Positions 1 through 11,450 of a stretch of DNA of 64,000 nt are shown piece after piece; position 1 is the stretch's first letter; the number at the start of each line of letters is the position of its first letter. Source of the DNA: Ephydatia muelleri (lineage: Eukaryota > Porifera > Demospongiae > Spongillida > Spongillidae); contig JABACO010000001.1 in the NCBI GenBank assembly GCA_013339895.1, forward strand, positions 34,045,480 through 34,109,479. Reading direction: 5' to 3'. Position numbers and translations under genes: made by a program. The notes beneath the pieces were generated by a model. That model did not search any database. It saw nothing but the letters and a program-made list of their open reading frames with translations, and had not been told where the DNA came from.

Positions 1-8
1 CAAGAGGA

Positions 9-206
9 ATGGAGTTGCTTGCATACCCCCATAATGAAGCAGCAGCAGGAAAGGATGTATGTGACACCCACTTTGCCCACCAACAAGCAAGGGTGGATGT
101 CAACATTTCAGAAGGCAATGGTGGAAGGAAGGTGTCGACAGCTAAACAGTTAGCAGTTGGTCTTAGTACAAAATGTGTGAAAGATACTACTAATCAAACC
201 AACTAA
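9..206 (+). pseudogene. Fragment of a repeat-borne protein of unknown function
   Basis: An open stretch of about 65 residues with a readable pattern (AAAGKDVCDTHFA, then a Gly-Arg-Lys motif and an Ala/Leu-rich helix). It looks like a piece of the multi-copy proteins found in invertebrate repeats, which is recollection only. No start context, splice sites or continuation could be assigned and the sequence downstream is stop-rich. It may be the tail of a gene extending left of the window. It lies in the presumed intron before the M13 peptidase exon. Confidence 0.25.
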
Positions 207-942
207 TGTTGCAGCTATTTAGGAAATCATGAACTATTATTCAATTCCGTGCGACAGTGAAAACACAGTCATGTTTTTTAGGAACCTGGAACAGTCTGTA
301 CCCTCAAATGATGAAGACCTTTTTGGATACAGTGGCAAAACTTTTCAGTGGCTCATGCAGTGATGCTGCACAACCTGGGGTCTAAAACGGTAATAGATAA
401 GGCTGCAAAAAGTATAAATGCACATCTGTAGATTTAAGAAATGCAACAGAAGAGGATTGAGGAAGGTAATATTTTTCCAGATTCGGCTCACTGTTGTAAA
501 AACATGCATCCACAGCTAACTACAAGAGTTGAAGAGTTGATTGCTAGATGTTGGCATGCATCATGTGTTAAATATAATTATTTGATGCATAACAATTTTA
601 CACTTATATGTGAGGAAAGAGTAAACAGAAGAACTATACAAGTAAATGGTGGCACATGTACACTTCATGAAGGTCTCAGTTATGAATGGGAATGTCATTC
701 TGTGAACTGATGACTGACATTTGTAAGTAAATGTATTGAGTATGGCTCGGGTACTCTAATTGTGCACTCAGCATTCATCTAGCCAGCTGTAGTTATTTAC
801 AACATGTATGTGGCATGATGGATTATATAAACGAAATAGTTAGATTTATTAAGTATGATTGTGTGATACATGCACAAACTAAGTTGTTGTAATTGAATCT
901 TCTCTCTCTCTCACTACCGTCTCAAATGTCCAAATACTGCAG

Positions 943-1042
943 GGTGATTGGAACTGTAATGAATAGTGCTGAGTTTGCTGATGCATTCAAGTGTCCTTCT
1001 GGTTCACCAATGAACCCCCCAAACAAGTGCAGCCTTTGGTAG
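943..1042 (+). CDS. Last exon of an M13 (neprilysin/ECE-like) metallopeptidase
   Basis: A pyrimidine-rich tract ending in AG at 941-942 precedes a short exon that reads [20 protein letters not shown], then [12 protein letters not shown] and a TAG stop at 1040-1042. This is the invariant C-terminus of the M13 family: the two cysteines form conserved disulfides, the protein ends in Cys-x-x-Trp, and the preceding exon would carry the catalytic zinc site. M13 enzymes are type II membrane ectopeptidases that cut small peptides. The exon starts in the last base of a split codon. No earlier M13 exon is visible in bases 1-942, so the rest of the gene must lie left of the window, or this is a stranded exon. 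Confidence 0.85.
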
Positions 1043-1397
1043 AGCTAGTATATAGGGATTGCTGCTTTCTGCAATTTAGATGACTCGGATTATTGTATGA
1101 CGAGTTTATCACATGTAGGTTTGATTAGTGTATGTGTAGTTAGTAGTTCCTGCATTCAGTGATCCTGCATTAGTGTATGCTATATACGAAGCAAACAATA
1201 CAGAGCATGACATGCATGCAGGGGTGTTTAAGGTCTATTACTGAATAATTCGAAATAATTGACAATACAGTACAGTACTCTTGTCCGGCTACAAGATGCC
1301 ACTGTGACCTCCCACTCAAATCTGTAGAATAATCAGCTGCAGTTAGTAGTATAGTACGATGCAATGATTGGAGATAACAGTGCAATAATGTGCATAA
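1043..1397. other. Non-coding, presumed 3' flank of the M13 gene
   Basis: No coding stretch or RNA gene is apparent. It probably holds the peptidase 3' UTR and spacer. Confidence 0.4.
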
Positions 1398-2088
1398 GTG
1401 CAACAAGTAGATCATGAAGAAAGTACTTTTAATCATGCTGTGCAGACCGCTCCCCTCTTGTCGAGATTGAGGACCATGAAGCTGACAGATGCCGCACGCG
1501 GGAGAACTATGGCCAACACTATAAAGAAGTATTTTGTCATATTGACACCATACTTGTATGGTTCTCTCAATAACCCATCAAAAGATATGCTAGTAAGAAG
1601 TCAAGCTGCTCCAGTGCATAATATGCTATCTGAACAGACCCTTGGTCTTGTTGATAACCATGTTCGGCATGCACCTAATGCTTCATTGATGGGAAATTAA
1701 ATGTACGAAAAATCAAACACTATCCTGGCTTCAGGGTAAAGCTGATGAAAACTTATCTTTGCAATAAAGAGAGCAAGATTTACATGGCAGCAAAGAAAAG
1801 CCAATGATGACCTGATAATAAGAATACAACATTCCAAACTTCAAGAAGAGCAAAGCGCGCAGGATAAAGTTTATAGAGGCAAAACTGAAAAAAAAAGTGA
1901 AGTCCTTGTTAATGAATGCACAATATATAGAAGACATTTCCTCAAATCTGAACAGATGCATTAAAATAGTTATTAAAGACCCCTTTTATTATCTTATCGG
2001 TACTTCAAGGCCCGTCTCTTCGGTAAGGATTAAGCTACAAAAAGAGAAAAACCGTTTAGAAAACCATTCCATATGGTCTTTAAACTGA
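1398..2088 (+). pseudogene. Decayed repeat-borne protein gene
   Basis: Several frames in succession read like one damaged protein. Residues around 1440-1700 are rich in conserved-looking helices (SRLRTMKLTDAARGRTMANT, then DMLVRSQAAPVHNMLSEQTL). After frame breaks, Lys/Glu-rich sequence at 1850-1990 reads EKKVKSLLMNAQYIEDISSN in pieces. It resembles uncharacterised proteins repeated in sponge and cnidarian genomes (memory, not a search). Stops and indels make a functional product unlikely. Confidence 0.3.
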
Positions 2089-3239
2089 TCCTTTTAGTTA
2101 TGCACGAATGTTTGTTTCAAACTTTTGGATATGTACACTATACATATTTTTGAACATCGCATTTGACTTAGTGCACAAATGGAACGCTCAATTGGAAGAA
2201 TTAATAGCACAGCGTGCACCTGTTTTCCACAACCAATAGTTTTACAGTTTTCAGCATGGCTCTCAAGTGAACAGTTAACCGATTATACGCGGAAGACGCA
2301 AATTTGCGTCCGCGCAGCTCTGGCCGTACAGCTTGCACTCCACGACATTGCCAGTGGCTATTACGTATAGACGGCCGTAAACGTGTGATTGTTACCAACA
2401 GGTTCTTTGCAAAAGTTAAATAGCTATATCTTACAGTCTTCATGTAGGGAGAGGGATGCAGCGCGTGATAAGGTCTGATACTGCACACTCAGCGCACATA
2501 CACGGCTATCAACACATTACTATATACGTACATTCAGCGTTTGCTACCAAAGCATCCCTAAGTATACTCAGCGTACAACCATGTATGCACCCACACACAA
2601 CACAAAGTCCACTCAGCGTACAGCTACACGTATACGCTCTACCACGCAGCTACCTACATAACTACATACAATACTAATGATCGTCTCTGGTTCAAAAGCG
2701 TTCACGTCGATCACAACTGCTGCAAAACAAAACCTCACATAATCACAAATATTTAGGCTAAATTCTCTCCCAAATATTCAGTCCACATGCACCATGCGGT
2801 ACAGTACGGACCGACTCTGATACTATTCATGAAACTGAATATTACTATAACAATTCCGCGTACAATCGGTTTTAAGCAAGTATGGAAGTATGTCGTTATT
2901 TAACAGAAATTGTAAGGTCTGCACCCGTGGTAAAGTTTACGTAACACTACAACCACCTTGACCACTGCTGATGTGATCTGAAGTTCAGCTTCAAGGTCGG
3001 TTCTCTCCCCCTACTCTCCATTACAGGGAGGCAACGTGACAATATACACGGTGAGAGTTGTTGGTGCTGACAGAGCTGTTGGTCAAGGTTGTACTGCACT
3101 CCATGTCTTTATGTCCACAAGTCACACACGTGACTAAGAATTACAGCATTTATGTGACATCCATAAATCAATAAACCTTAATTCAGCTCGCTGAATAGCA
3201 CAACATATGGCGTTGAAGCGTCCAATTGATGCTTATTAT
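2089..3239. other. Intergenic, no gene recognised
   Basis: Short open frames on both strands have no recognisable motif. The sequence is AT-rich with scattered short repeats (for example several copies of cactcagcgta near 2490-2620). Confidence 0.4.
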
Positions 3240-3513
3240 ATGGGATCGTTTCCGCGAAAAGGGACCTATTAATAATGTTTTTTCAACGTTTCATTTTTAT
3301 TTCTGATATTCTAGTGAGTGCAATGTTCTCTACATAATGTTTCTTACGTGGTAGTATCATTCATTGAGTTATAATGTTCTGGATGTTTAACTAGCCAAAT
3401 ATTTCAGCGTAAGCGTCAGAACTTTTCTATTGCGCCTACTGGAAATTAAATATATACATGTACATGTACTGTAATTTATGCGCTAGGCTATCCTTTTTGC
3501 GGAAACGATCCAT
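3240..3513. mobile_element. Small inverted-repeat element (MITE-like), about 270 bp
   Basis: The ends are inverted copies: GGATCGTTTCCGC near 3242-3255 and its complement GCGGAAACGATCC near 3499-3511, each continuing into a similar AAAAGG/CCTTTT stretch. The interior is AT-rich and non-coding. The layout matches a non-autonomous DNA element; the exact target duplication is unclear. Confidence 0.6.
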
Positions 3514-3736
3514 ACATAGAGCTGCAATAGATAAAATAATCGCTAGTACGCATACATTGTTTGATCATTGGTGACAGGTACTTCTAACTCATCCCGATCG
3601 CGACTACTACACTTTGACACCACCAGAGAATGAATTGGAGTATCGTTAGGTCGCAACAGCAAAAAAAGCTTTTGCGCGACATGCTCTCAGTAATGGGCTA
3701 ATGAAAAAGCAATAACTTCACCAGGTCGGAATAATC

Positions 3737-4054
3737 ATGCAGGAGGAGTTTAAACGGCTTTGCTCTGACTCTGATGTGCTAAATGGAGATGTAGGAACAT
3801 TAAAAGCTTTCTCCTTTTGCGATCTTTGTGCAACACTTGAGATGAAAGCCCCTGTATTGATGGGTGTATTTCAATCGTGCATTCGAAAGAAGTGTTTGAA
3901 AAGGCACATTGTCCCTGTTGTTTGTACAGCTGTTTTGATGACAACATATCAATGTTCAACAATTCTCCATAAGTACATTTCACTCATTTTGTATTCTGGG
4001 CATGCAGGAAAACAGGCAAGTCAACAGTATGTAGTGCTCCCTATATACATGTAG
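3737..4054 (+). pseudogene. Fragment of a repeat-associated protein (unrecognised family)
   Basis: An open frame of 105 codons. It contains a hydrophobic helix after SFCDLCATLEMKAPVLMGVF, a paired-Cys/Lys segment (CIRKKCLKRH) and a terminal YSGHAGKQ motif. The pattern of helix, then a long Leu/Ile helix, then GHAxKQ recalls proteins carried by invertebrate repeats; this is recollection. A possible donor follows GKQ, but no partner exon is convincing: the stretch after the acceptor near 4353 soon loses frame. Confidence 0.3.
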
Positions 4055-6070
4055 CTCAGAGGATAATTTTATTGAAAGCTGTATTTCTGTATTGATGCGT
4101 ACATGTATGTATGTGTAATATCATCACTGGGGTATTTTCAAGAATGCAACATACATGTATGCGCATTTGCCAATCAAGCTATGCTACCACATGTATGATG
4201 GGGTCAGCTTGGAAACCAGCATGATATCAGTGTACTGAAATGGGTTGAAAGTCTTACTACTTTAAGTACTTAAGTACTTTTACATGATTTGAAGCAGATG
4301 TGAAACAATCAGTACAACTATGCAATACATTTATTGTCTTTCTGGCATGCAGGTTTTAGCAACAACAGGACCAGGAAAGCAGAATACCTTCTTTGCGTTC
4401 CTAAGTGATACTGATTCAGTTTCAAGTACAGAGAGTTTGTTCTCCATCTTTGGACCACTTAACCCATGCAAATTACACACGTGTTGTAACGTGTGACCGG
4501 TTACCACGCGTTATGTGACGTCCTTGCGAGCGTTGCGCAGGATGCCAACAAAGGTAAGTTAATAGGTACACACAACGTCAATTATAATTGCTCACGTGTG
4601 ATTACATAATAAATGTCACCTACTACAACATCGTTCTAATAACGTATTGCCTACGCACCGCCGACACTTCATGACCCGCATGGTCGCACCTACTTTCTGG
4701 CACGTACGTGGGTCTTGCTTACTCTACGCTTCCGGTCTTTATTATACATCAAAAGTGCGCGCGCCGTGTCCCGTCACGATGAGATCATTTCAAGGAAGCT
4801 GATACTGCGACCATGAAAGGAGCGAGTCATAATTGTTTATGTGCAGTGGTAAGCACTTCAAATAGACTTCTGCATTTTGGTATTCGCTAATTGTCACCAT
4901 CTAGTACGCAAGTCAAACCAAGAACTCGGAGGACACTGAACAACGTGAGAACCACTAAAATAAGCCGCAGGAACATCACGTGAGCTTTCGGTCTTGCTGA
5001 ATACCTGTAAATTTGTTTTTTTATTGAGCAAGTTATTTGTTGTGTGCGTGAAGAAACGATTTTTATTCTTATGTAGTCATGCGCACAGCCAATCCTATTT
5101 TCCTCTTGTTTGTTCCTGCGGTTTCGCACCGATTGGCTATTTAATCGTCGTATAATTTGTGAAAACCTACTGATATTGTATAGATAAGGGTTATAATTGG
5201 GAGTAGCTACTAGCCACACCTGCGTATGAAGAAATGCAGCCATCGCCCTGAAATGCTAATTATGTTTCTCTGGGGACCCGACTGATGGCTATCAATCTGA
5301 CGCGCAACAGCAGCAAGCATGAACTTGATGTATATATATGTACGTGTTGTGTTGTCATGGCCAACCTCGCATTGCAATGGAATAATATTGTTCACCGTAA
5401 CCCTTTGGTTCCTAATGGGTACATACAACAATACCATCCGCCTCGCAGCTGGATCATGATCTGATTCAGTTGAAATATATAATTGATGCTGTCATCATGA
5501 CCACACAGAAATGACAGAGCTCCTCCTGCCAATAAATGCCAAGTTTTAAGTTTTCATTCTTTGATCTTTGACTATCATCTACCGCCATCCTGCATGACAT
5601 TTCCCTCATCGCAAGCACTCCATTGTAAAGCTAATAAATCACAAACAATAACATAGGTTGCTGTAGAAAGTATGGGGACCTTACTAACATGAATACATGT
5701 ACATCAAATATGTAACTACTGTAAACCATTCGTGTTTATATACTAAACCACTTACATTTTGATAACATTCTATCCAGAGGAGCAAATTAATTGCGTGATT
5801 TAGTTACAACCATCAGTCGGACCGTCCCAGACTACACCTACGTACAAGTGCATAGAAAGGCACACTAGCATAAGTTCTGTATGCTATTGATAGTCATTTA
5901 AGTATTGTTCTGTAAATTTTATTCATCCCTGAAGTGTTCGTGCATGTAAATTGAATTAAGTACACTGTGCACATGTACTTGCTTCCATTAGCCTAAGCAT
6001 TTCAAGTCCATCGGCATGTGTTGTTTATGCAATCAAATGGAATGTTACAATTTATGTGCATTCTTTTCAG
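4055..6070. promoter_or_regulatory. Spacer with a CpG-richer stretch, possible upstream region of the receptor gene
   Basis: No protein is recognised. Bases 4480-4800 are more CpG-rich than their surroundings and include an ATG followed after four codons by a good donor (AAG|gtaagt near 4553). A strong acceptor (ttcttttcag, ending 6070) stands 62 bases before the receptor ATG. A spliced 5' leader starting in the CpG-rich part is therefore possible, but inferred. Confidence 0.3.
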
Positions 6071-6132
6071 ATCAACCATTTGATTGGAAAATTAGCTAAT
6101 CGGTCACACCACAGATCGACCTTGAAGCGTCA

Positions 6133-7155
6133 TTGAAAATGATCGAAAATGTTAATTCTGATTTCCCTTACGAACATAAAATTGTTTCCTTTGCAGCTTT
6201 GTGCATGGGAGTGTCCTTTTTCTTGCCAGCTGTTGTCATTGTTCCCGCCACAAAGCTGCACAAGGTGTTGGTGTATCGTCTCGCACTTTATCAAGTCGTC
6301 AGCGCAAAATTGCTACTGGTTGCCTGGGTGATGCGCTATTTGGTAGTATCTTACACACATGAATCGAATCATCAAGCACTTAACGGCATCAACTCTCTGG
6401 TCGGATCCGCAGCAATACTGATGCTCATGCTTACAGCATGGATAATTTTGCATCTATTTTTACTTTCAATATTTCACAAAAACATGAAAAGGTTTGAGCC
6501 ACTCTACCTCGTGAGCTCGGTAATAGTCGCTATCGCGGTACTCATCGCGGGACTGGTAGCTTCATTGCGCACAGACGATGTCATGGATACGAATTTCACA
6601 GCTATTGCCTTCGTAAACAACAGCAATAACTCTTTGGGAGAATTTCAGAGTGATCAAATAATTCTTACTAGTGTCCTAGGGGTTATTCTTTTACTTTCAA
6701 CAGTGCTGGTCATCACTATGGCAACTGTGCTGTGCTGTAGAGCGTACAGGAAGAAGCATGGTATTGAATCGGATCACGACAAACAGCATAAAAAGGTGCT
6801 CTACGAGATGATGCCACTTCTCGTGTACCCGATCCTACTTACGTTACTGTCCATTCCAGTGGAGATTCTGGCTTACTACGATGTCTTGTGGTACACTTCT
6901 TTTGGCCACGCTAAAACATTCAGCGCGTTCCGTGCTGTGGACAATATTGTGTCCACAATTATGATATCACTCTCGAGCATCGCCTGCTCCTGTGCTCTAA
7001 TTATCCACGTATTAGTTGTCCTGTGCATCAAGAAACGAAAAAAAAAGAGAATCCACTTGAATAACACAGCCAATGGAGAGAGCAGAACAATTAATGAGAC
7101 AACGAGTCGACAAATCCGGAGTGAGACTCATTTCCTATTGCCTCTCGAAGACTAG
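6133..7155 (+). CDS. Single-exon seven-pass membrane receptor (GPCR-like)
   Basis: 340 residues in one exon. Seven hydrophobic segments lie at about residues 17-40, 45-70, 88-115, 121-145, 173-202, 224-248 and 270-298. There is no signal peptide, and the basic tail (KKRKKKR) fits a cytoplasmic C-terminus. Two Asn-x-Ser sites (NNSNNS) lie in the loop before helix 5, expected to be extracellular. Classical DRY and NPxxY motifs are absent, so it is not a typical rhodopsin-class receptor; lineage-specific intronless seven-pass receptors are common in sponges and cnidarians. Signalling through G proteins is inference from topology. A second Met two codons in could also serve as start. A splice acceptor just upstream suggests a non-coding first exon. 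Confidence 0.7.
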   Translation: MKMIENVNSDFPYEHKIVSFAALCMGVSFFLPAVVIVPATKLHKVLVYRLALYQVVSAKLLLVAWVMRYLVVSYTHESNHQALNGINSLVGSAAILMLMLTAWIILHLFLLSIFHKNMKRFEPLYLVSSVIVAIAVLIAGLVASLRTDDVMDTNFTAIAFVNNSNNSLGEFQSDQIILTSVLGVILLLSTVLVITMATVLCCRAYRKKHGIESDHDKQHKKVLYEMMPLLVYPILLTLLSIPVEILAYYDVLWYTSFGHAKTFSAFRAVDNIVSTIMISLSSIACSCALIIHVLVVLCIKKRKKKRIHLNNTANGESRTINETTSRQIRSETHFLLPLED

Positions 7156-7295
7156 ATGATGTCAGTGGGATCATAACTTAATTATTAGTTTGATACGGTA
7201 CACTTTATCATTAATATTAGTTTTCTGTCGAGCATTTTAACTGTTGTTATTGTCAATCGTGTGTATCTTTATTATGAAATAATTATGACAGTATC

Positions 7296-8064
7296 AATTG
7301 GAACGTTCTATACGAAAATGGGTCTTGTGGATTTTATTTTATAACATAAAATTTAAATCGATATATCTTCCGAAATATTAACGCTATCGGGTTCCTATTT
7401 TTAACACGGCATACCACACCATTACTATATGTGAAAATCCATTTTGGTGTCTTACACATGCGAGGTACGACGTTTCAAGGTCCGATACCCTGAAGGGTTC
7501 AAAACGGCCACATCTTCAGGAAGGAGTGTTCAAATCTGTTCAAAATAAGTACCTATCTAGAAGGGTCCTACCGCTATTGATTTGTTCTGTTCGTTAATTT
7601 TTGCTTTATCCGTTATGGAGATACAAGTGTGCAAAGACATTGTATATTTCCCGGGCGTTACGCACCATACTGGCTTCGAGGACATCCTCGTAATACGTTA
7701 ATGACGCGTAACGCCCGGGAAATATGCAATTTCTTTGCACACTTGTATCTCCATAACGGATAAAGCAAAAATTAACAAACAGAACAAATCAATAGCGGTA
7801 GGACCCTTCTACATAGGTACCTATTTTGAACCGATTTGGACACTCCTACCTGAAGATGTGGCCCTACGGGGTATCGGACCTTGAAACGTCGGTACCCCGC
7901 ATGTGTAAGATACCAAAATGGATTTTCACATATAGTAATGGTGTGGTATGTTGTGTTAAAAATAAGAACCCGATAGCGTTAATATTTCGGAAGATATATC
8001 GATTTAAATGTAATGTTATAAAATAAAATCCACAAGACCCATTTTCGTATAGAACGTTCCAATT
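7296..8064. mobile_element. Foldback element with arms of about 360 bp
   Basis: Bases 7296-7663 and 7706-8064 are near-perfect inverted copies apart from scattered substitutions and small indels. They are separated by a 42-base loop that itself holds a palindrome (cgaggacatcctcg). The arms start AATTGGAACG and meet at GCGTTACGC. An 11-base direct repeat, attatgacagt, occurs at 7282-7292 and 8092-8102, just outside the structure, and may be a target duplication. No coding capacity. Transcribed RNA would form a long hairpin. Confidence 0.85.
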
Positions 8065-8129
8065 AGTTTTTTTATTTTTATTTGTATACCTATTATGACA
8101 GTGCTGTCCCTACAGAAAAATCTTGCGAC

Positions 8130-8340
8130 GGTTTCACAAGACTTACAAAGTCTTACCATGTCTTAACCAGACTTCGTTTATTCTTGGCAAGTCTTATCAA
8201 GGCTTGGTTAAGATAACAAAGGTGCGATTGTGGCCACATTTGACTTACCAAGTCTTACCAAGTTTTTACAAGACTTAATTTAGTCTTGACAAGACTTATC
8301 AAGGCTTGGTTAAGATAATAAAGATGCGATTGTGGCCACA
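8130..8340. repeat. Left subterminal repeat cluster (AAGTCTTG motif)
   Basis: Many copies of AAGTCTTA/AAGTCTTG and their complements. A longer unit, TCAAGGCTTGGTTAAGATAA followed by aGRTGCGATTGTGGCCACA, is present twice (about 8198-8240 and 8299-8340). It mirrors the cluster at the other end of the TIR element. Confidence 0.8.
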
Positions 8341-9041
8341 TGAATCTCATTCATTTTGATGTCATGTGTGCAACTGCAGGGGCGTATGTCACAGAACAGC
8401 AAGTTAAGAGCTTGGCTGTAAATATATTCATAGGGTAGTGGAATCGTATGAAGCTTGGGGTAAAAAGACAATCAACCAGCTAACGTATGCATATTTCGTG
8501 GCCATATCAGCTGCAACAAAGCTAAGTCAGTGATTACTTAACCTTCACTACAGTATCAATTTAGAGTATATTTTTTATGCATGTTTGTGTATGTGTATGC
8601 ATATTCTATGTTCATTTGTAAACAGTAGTCACTTCATATTAAGTATAAATCCTGGAACCATATTGACAAGTTTATTGAATGCATCTGTAGGAACATATGT
8701 TTACATCTTGGCCTTAGCAACAGCACTATTGTAACACTATATAAGACAGAGCAATTCTCTGCATTAAACTTAGTTTACTACCACTGTACCCATGCAATTA
8801 AATTGGACAATTTTCTCATTGCAGGGTGGGGAGATGTAATTAAGTTAACCGTAACCAGTACCTTTTCTCATTCTTCTTGTAATTCCACGTTGTAGTTCTA
8901 GGTATTGGTGCTAGAGGGTGTTTTAAGTACTCTCGATAGCGTCTACGTGGTTGAACAGGTCTTGTGTCTCCATTTTTTGGTTCGCACAATAAATTATAAG
9001 GTCAATATTAATTCGGCACGTGATCAAGGGTGAAGCGCACG

Positions 9042-11157
9042 ATGTCAGATCAAGAGTTTGTTCAACGTAAGAGGACAAGAAAGCCTACAACGAAAGCCAT
9101 AGAATCGTTGGAAGAAGCGACACTTGACCAGAACAGTAAGCGTACGTGTATTTTTTACGCCAGATAGGCATGTCCATAAATATACTCATATGCATTGCAT
9201 GCTAATTTCCGCATGATGCACTTGTACATTGTGTGAAATCTCCTCAAGTGCTACGATCAGAAACCTGCTTAAATGCCTACATTATGCGGTATATGTCTGT
9301 GGTTTTTGTGGCCGCGGGCTATATAACTGTAATCAAATATGTCGGTGAATATTGGCTCAGTTAATTACCACGTACTACATGCATCTTTTTAGCGCAAAAT
9401 GCTCGAGTAGAACCTTGGAAGACAAACGGTGTACATTTTGGCGCCAAAATGCAGCTAGGTCGTGAGGCGTTAAGTAACATGTTAACCGCAACGGCAGATA
9501 GATTAAAATGTGTGATTGAAATATGTTATACATGTACATGTAAAGCTCTGGTCGACCACGCGCTGTTCGTAAATCATAAAGTGCGCATACATGTATATAT
9601 TCGGCTTTAGATCTATCCATCGACGAGTTCTAGTGTAGTGTTTCGATGATATACAAGTATACATAAAGTAGCAATTTGGGTCAGCCAGGCAATAAAAGCA
9701 GATTCCCTTCTTTTGAATGGTAGACCAGTTTTGGGACACATTTAAATCAGCTAGCTAGGCTTGTGCAAATCATTGTGTATGACTATTCTCAACATGTGAA
9801 CATACATTTATTATGCATATAGGAGCTGTTATATTAAAATGTTCTCAAACTGAAGAAATCTTGGTGTCTAAAATCAGAGAGGACATGCAGCCTGTTATGC
9901 ATCTCACAAAAGGGGCAGAGTTGCTTTATGAAGTACAGTTTGTATCCTTTCAAGGTTATTATTATTTTTGCATACCTTTTAGTTATACAGACTACTTTAC
10001 TTTTGCAGATGTGATTTCAAAATCGGCACCAAAATCCAAGGTAAGACGGGTAATATAAAAAAATTTAAATTAAGATTTGAACTAATCACATAGAAAATAA
10101 AGAATACAATTGTGCTGTTCGAATCAGCAGTATTGGTATGCATCGAAACCTTTATTATCAATAATCGAAACCTTTATTAATGATATTTGCATCATATCAA
10201 CAACAGCTTCATCATTCAACAAGTAGCCATCCGTCAAGCATGAAAGAGGATGAGAAATCTGATGAGGTTTGCTATTTATGTCCTACCTATGTATATATGT
10301 CTTTATTGTGCAGTAATTTGCAGGATTCAGTAGTTGGTGCTCAGACATCCAGAAGATTCAATGTAAATATATACTAGTTATTAACTTTGCATATGTTATT
10401 CCTTCTGGTCAAAGGCTGCAAAGTGCGACGGGTTCAAGCACAATTAGTGAAAATGAAGTACATGTATGTTATATGCTTTCATGCTTTTAATATTGGACAC
10501 AAATATTTACACAGAATCAAGACAAAATTGAATTGATCATGAGACAGATGGTGGTAATTGTTCTTTAACATGCATACTCATGTTGCCAATTGAATCACCC
10601 ATAAACATTATTAATACTTTAGGTCATAATGGAGCAAATTCTATCCAGGCTGGATGAGATATGTGAGGCCCAGAAGACAATGACTGACAAATATGGTCCA
10701 GCCCCAACACAATCAGCATCGTCTAATTCAGGGGCAGGAGGTAGCAGCCATGCACCAACTAATGAGGAGGAATCAAGCATGTACATGGTCAGTGTAAAAT
10801 TTTATTTTCATCATTCTAATATATATAACAACATTCTACATGTAGGTCAATGGGATAAACGTTCTTCTCCTTCCAGCCAAAAACCCTTACCTGTTTGGCT
10901 TGCAATTATTAGACCTTTTTTTTACCAAACAGGAAATGGCCACCTCCCTGTTATTTCCCAGTACAAAAAGTGAGAGGGGTGCTTTAGATCAAGCAAAAGT
11001 AACAAAGATAATTGGTAAGTAAAACTTGTATGTTCTATATATATTAAAATTTTTTTGGTTTTCAGATCTCATTAACAAGAGGTACAGCACCTATGAATGG
11101 GACATGAAAACATTTGTATCAAAGGCCAATCAAAAGTGTCGTGATTGTAATTTGTAA
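9042..11157 (+). CDS. BEN-domain protein encoded inside the TIR element
   Basis: Ten exons joined by GT-AG introns keep one frame: 9042-9135, 9393-9473, 9823-9954, 10009-10040, 10207-10266, 10324-10362, 10515-10550, 10623-10787, 10846-11014 and 11066-11157. They total 900 bases, 299 residues plus stop. The N-terminus is basic (QRKRTRKPTTK). Residues about 59-105 form an alpha/beta segment (AVILKCSQTEEILVSKI). Four tiny exons encode a Ser/Lys-rich linker. Residues about 161-178 form a short amphipathic coil (EQILSRLDEICEAQKTM). Residues about 216-297 match the BEN fold: LLDLFFTKQEM, ALDQAKVTKII, then a helix ending NQKCRD. BEN domains bind DNA or chromatin proteins. The placement between the TIRs suggests an element-encoded DNA-binding protein; a host gene that acquired flanking repeats is the alternative. 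Confidence 0.75.
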
Positions 11158-11214
11158 ACTGTAAATTGTAATGATTGTAATTTGATGTATCCAGATATAA
11201 CTTCACGGCACACC

Positions 11215-11450
11215 ATGATAAGTCATGACAAGTCTTAAAATTTCTGTTCCAAATTCTTGATAAGGCTTGATAAGTCTTATAACTCTTATGGCAAGTCTTA
11301 CTTGGTAAGTCTTGATAAGACTTGTCAAACCATGATAAGTCATGACAAGTCTTAAAATTTCTGTTCCAAATTCTTGATAAGACTTGATAAGTCTTGGATA
11401 ATTCTTGCTAAGTCATGGTAAGTCTTACTTGGTAAGACTTGATAAGACTT
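11215..11450. repeat. Right subterminal repeat cluster (AAGTCTTG motif)
   Basis: Two copies of a unit of about 120 bases containing CATGATAAGTCATGACAAGT and AAAATTTCTGTTCCAAATTC, plus many AAGTCTTG/CAAGACTT motifs. It mirrors 8130-8340 in inverted orientation. Confidence 0.8.

Noticed and set aside
4541..4552. ATG plus four codons before a strong donor as the first coding exon of the seven-pass receptor
   Set aside because: The receptor already has a good start Met and complete first helix; joining gives no frame-consistent gain that can be supported.
8092..8107. GCTGT beside the BEN-carrying element as a target duplication
   Set aside because: The right-hand copy is offset by three bases from the end of the inverted repeat, so it is not a clean duplication.
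10425..10468. Possible extra exon of the BEN gene between 10362 and 10515
   Set aside because: It has an acceptor and a donor, but in the frame set by its neighbours it contains a TAG; leaving it out keeps the frame open.
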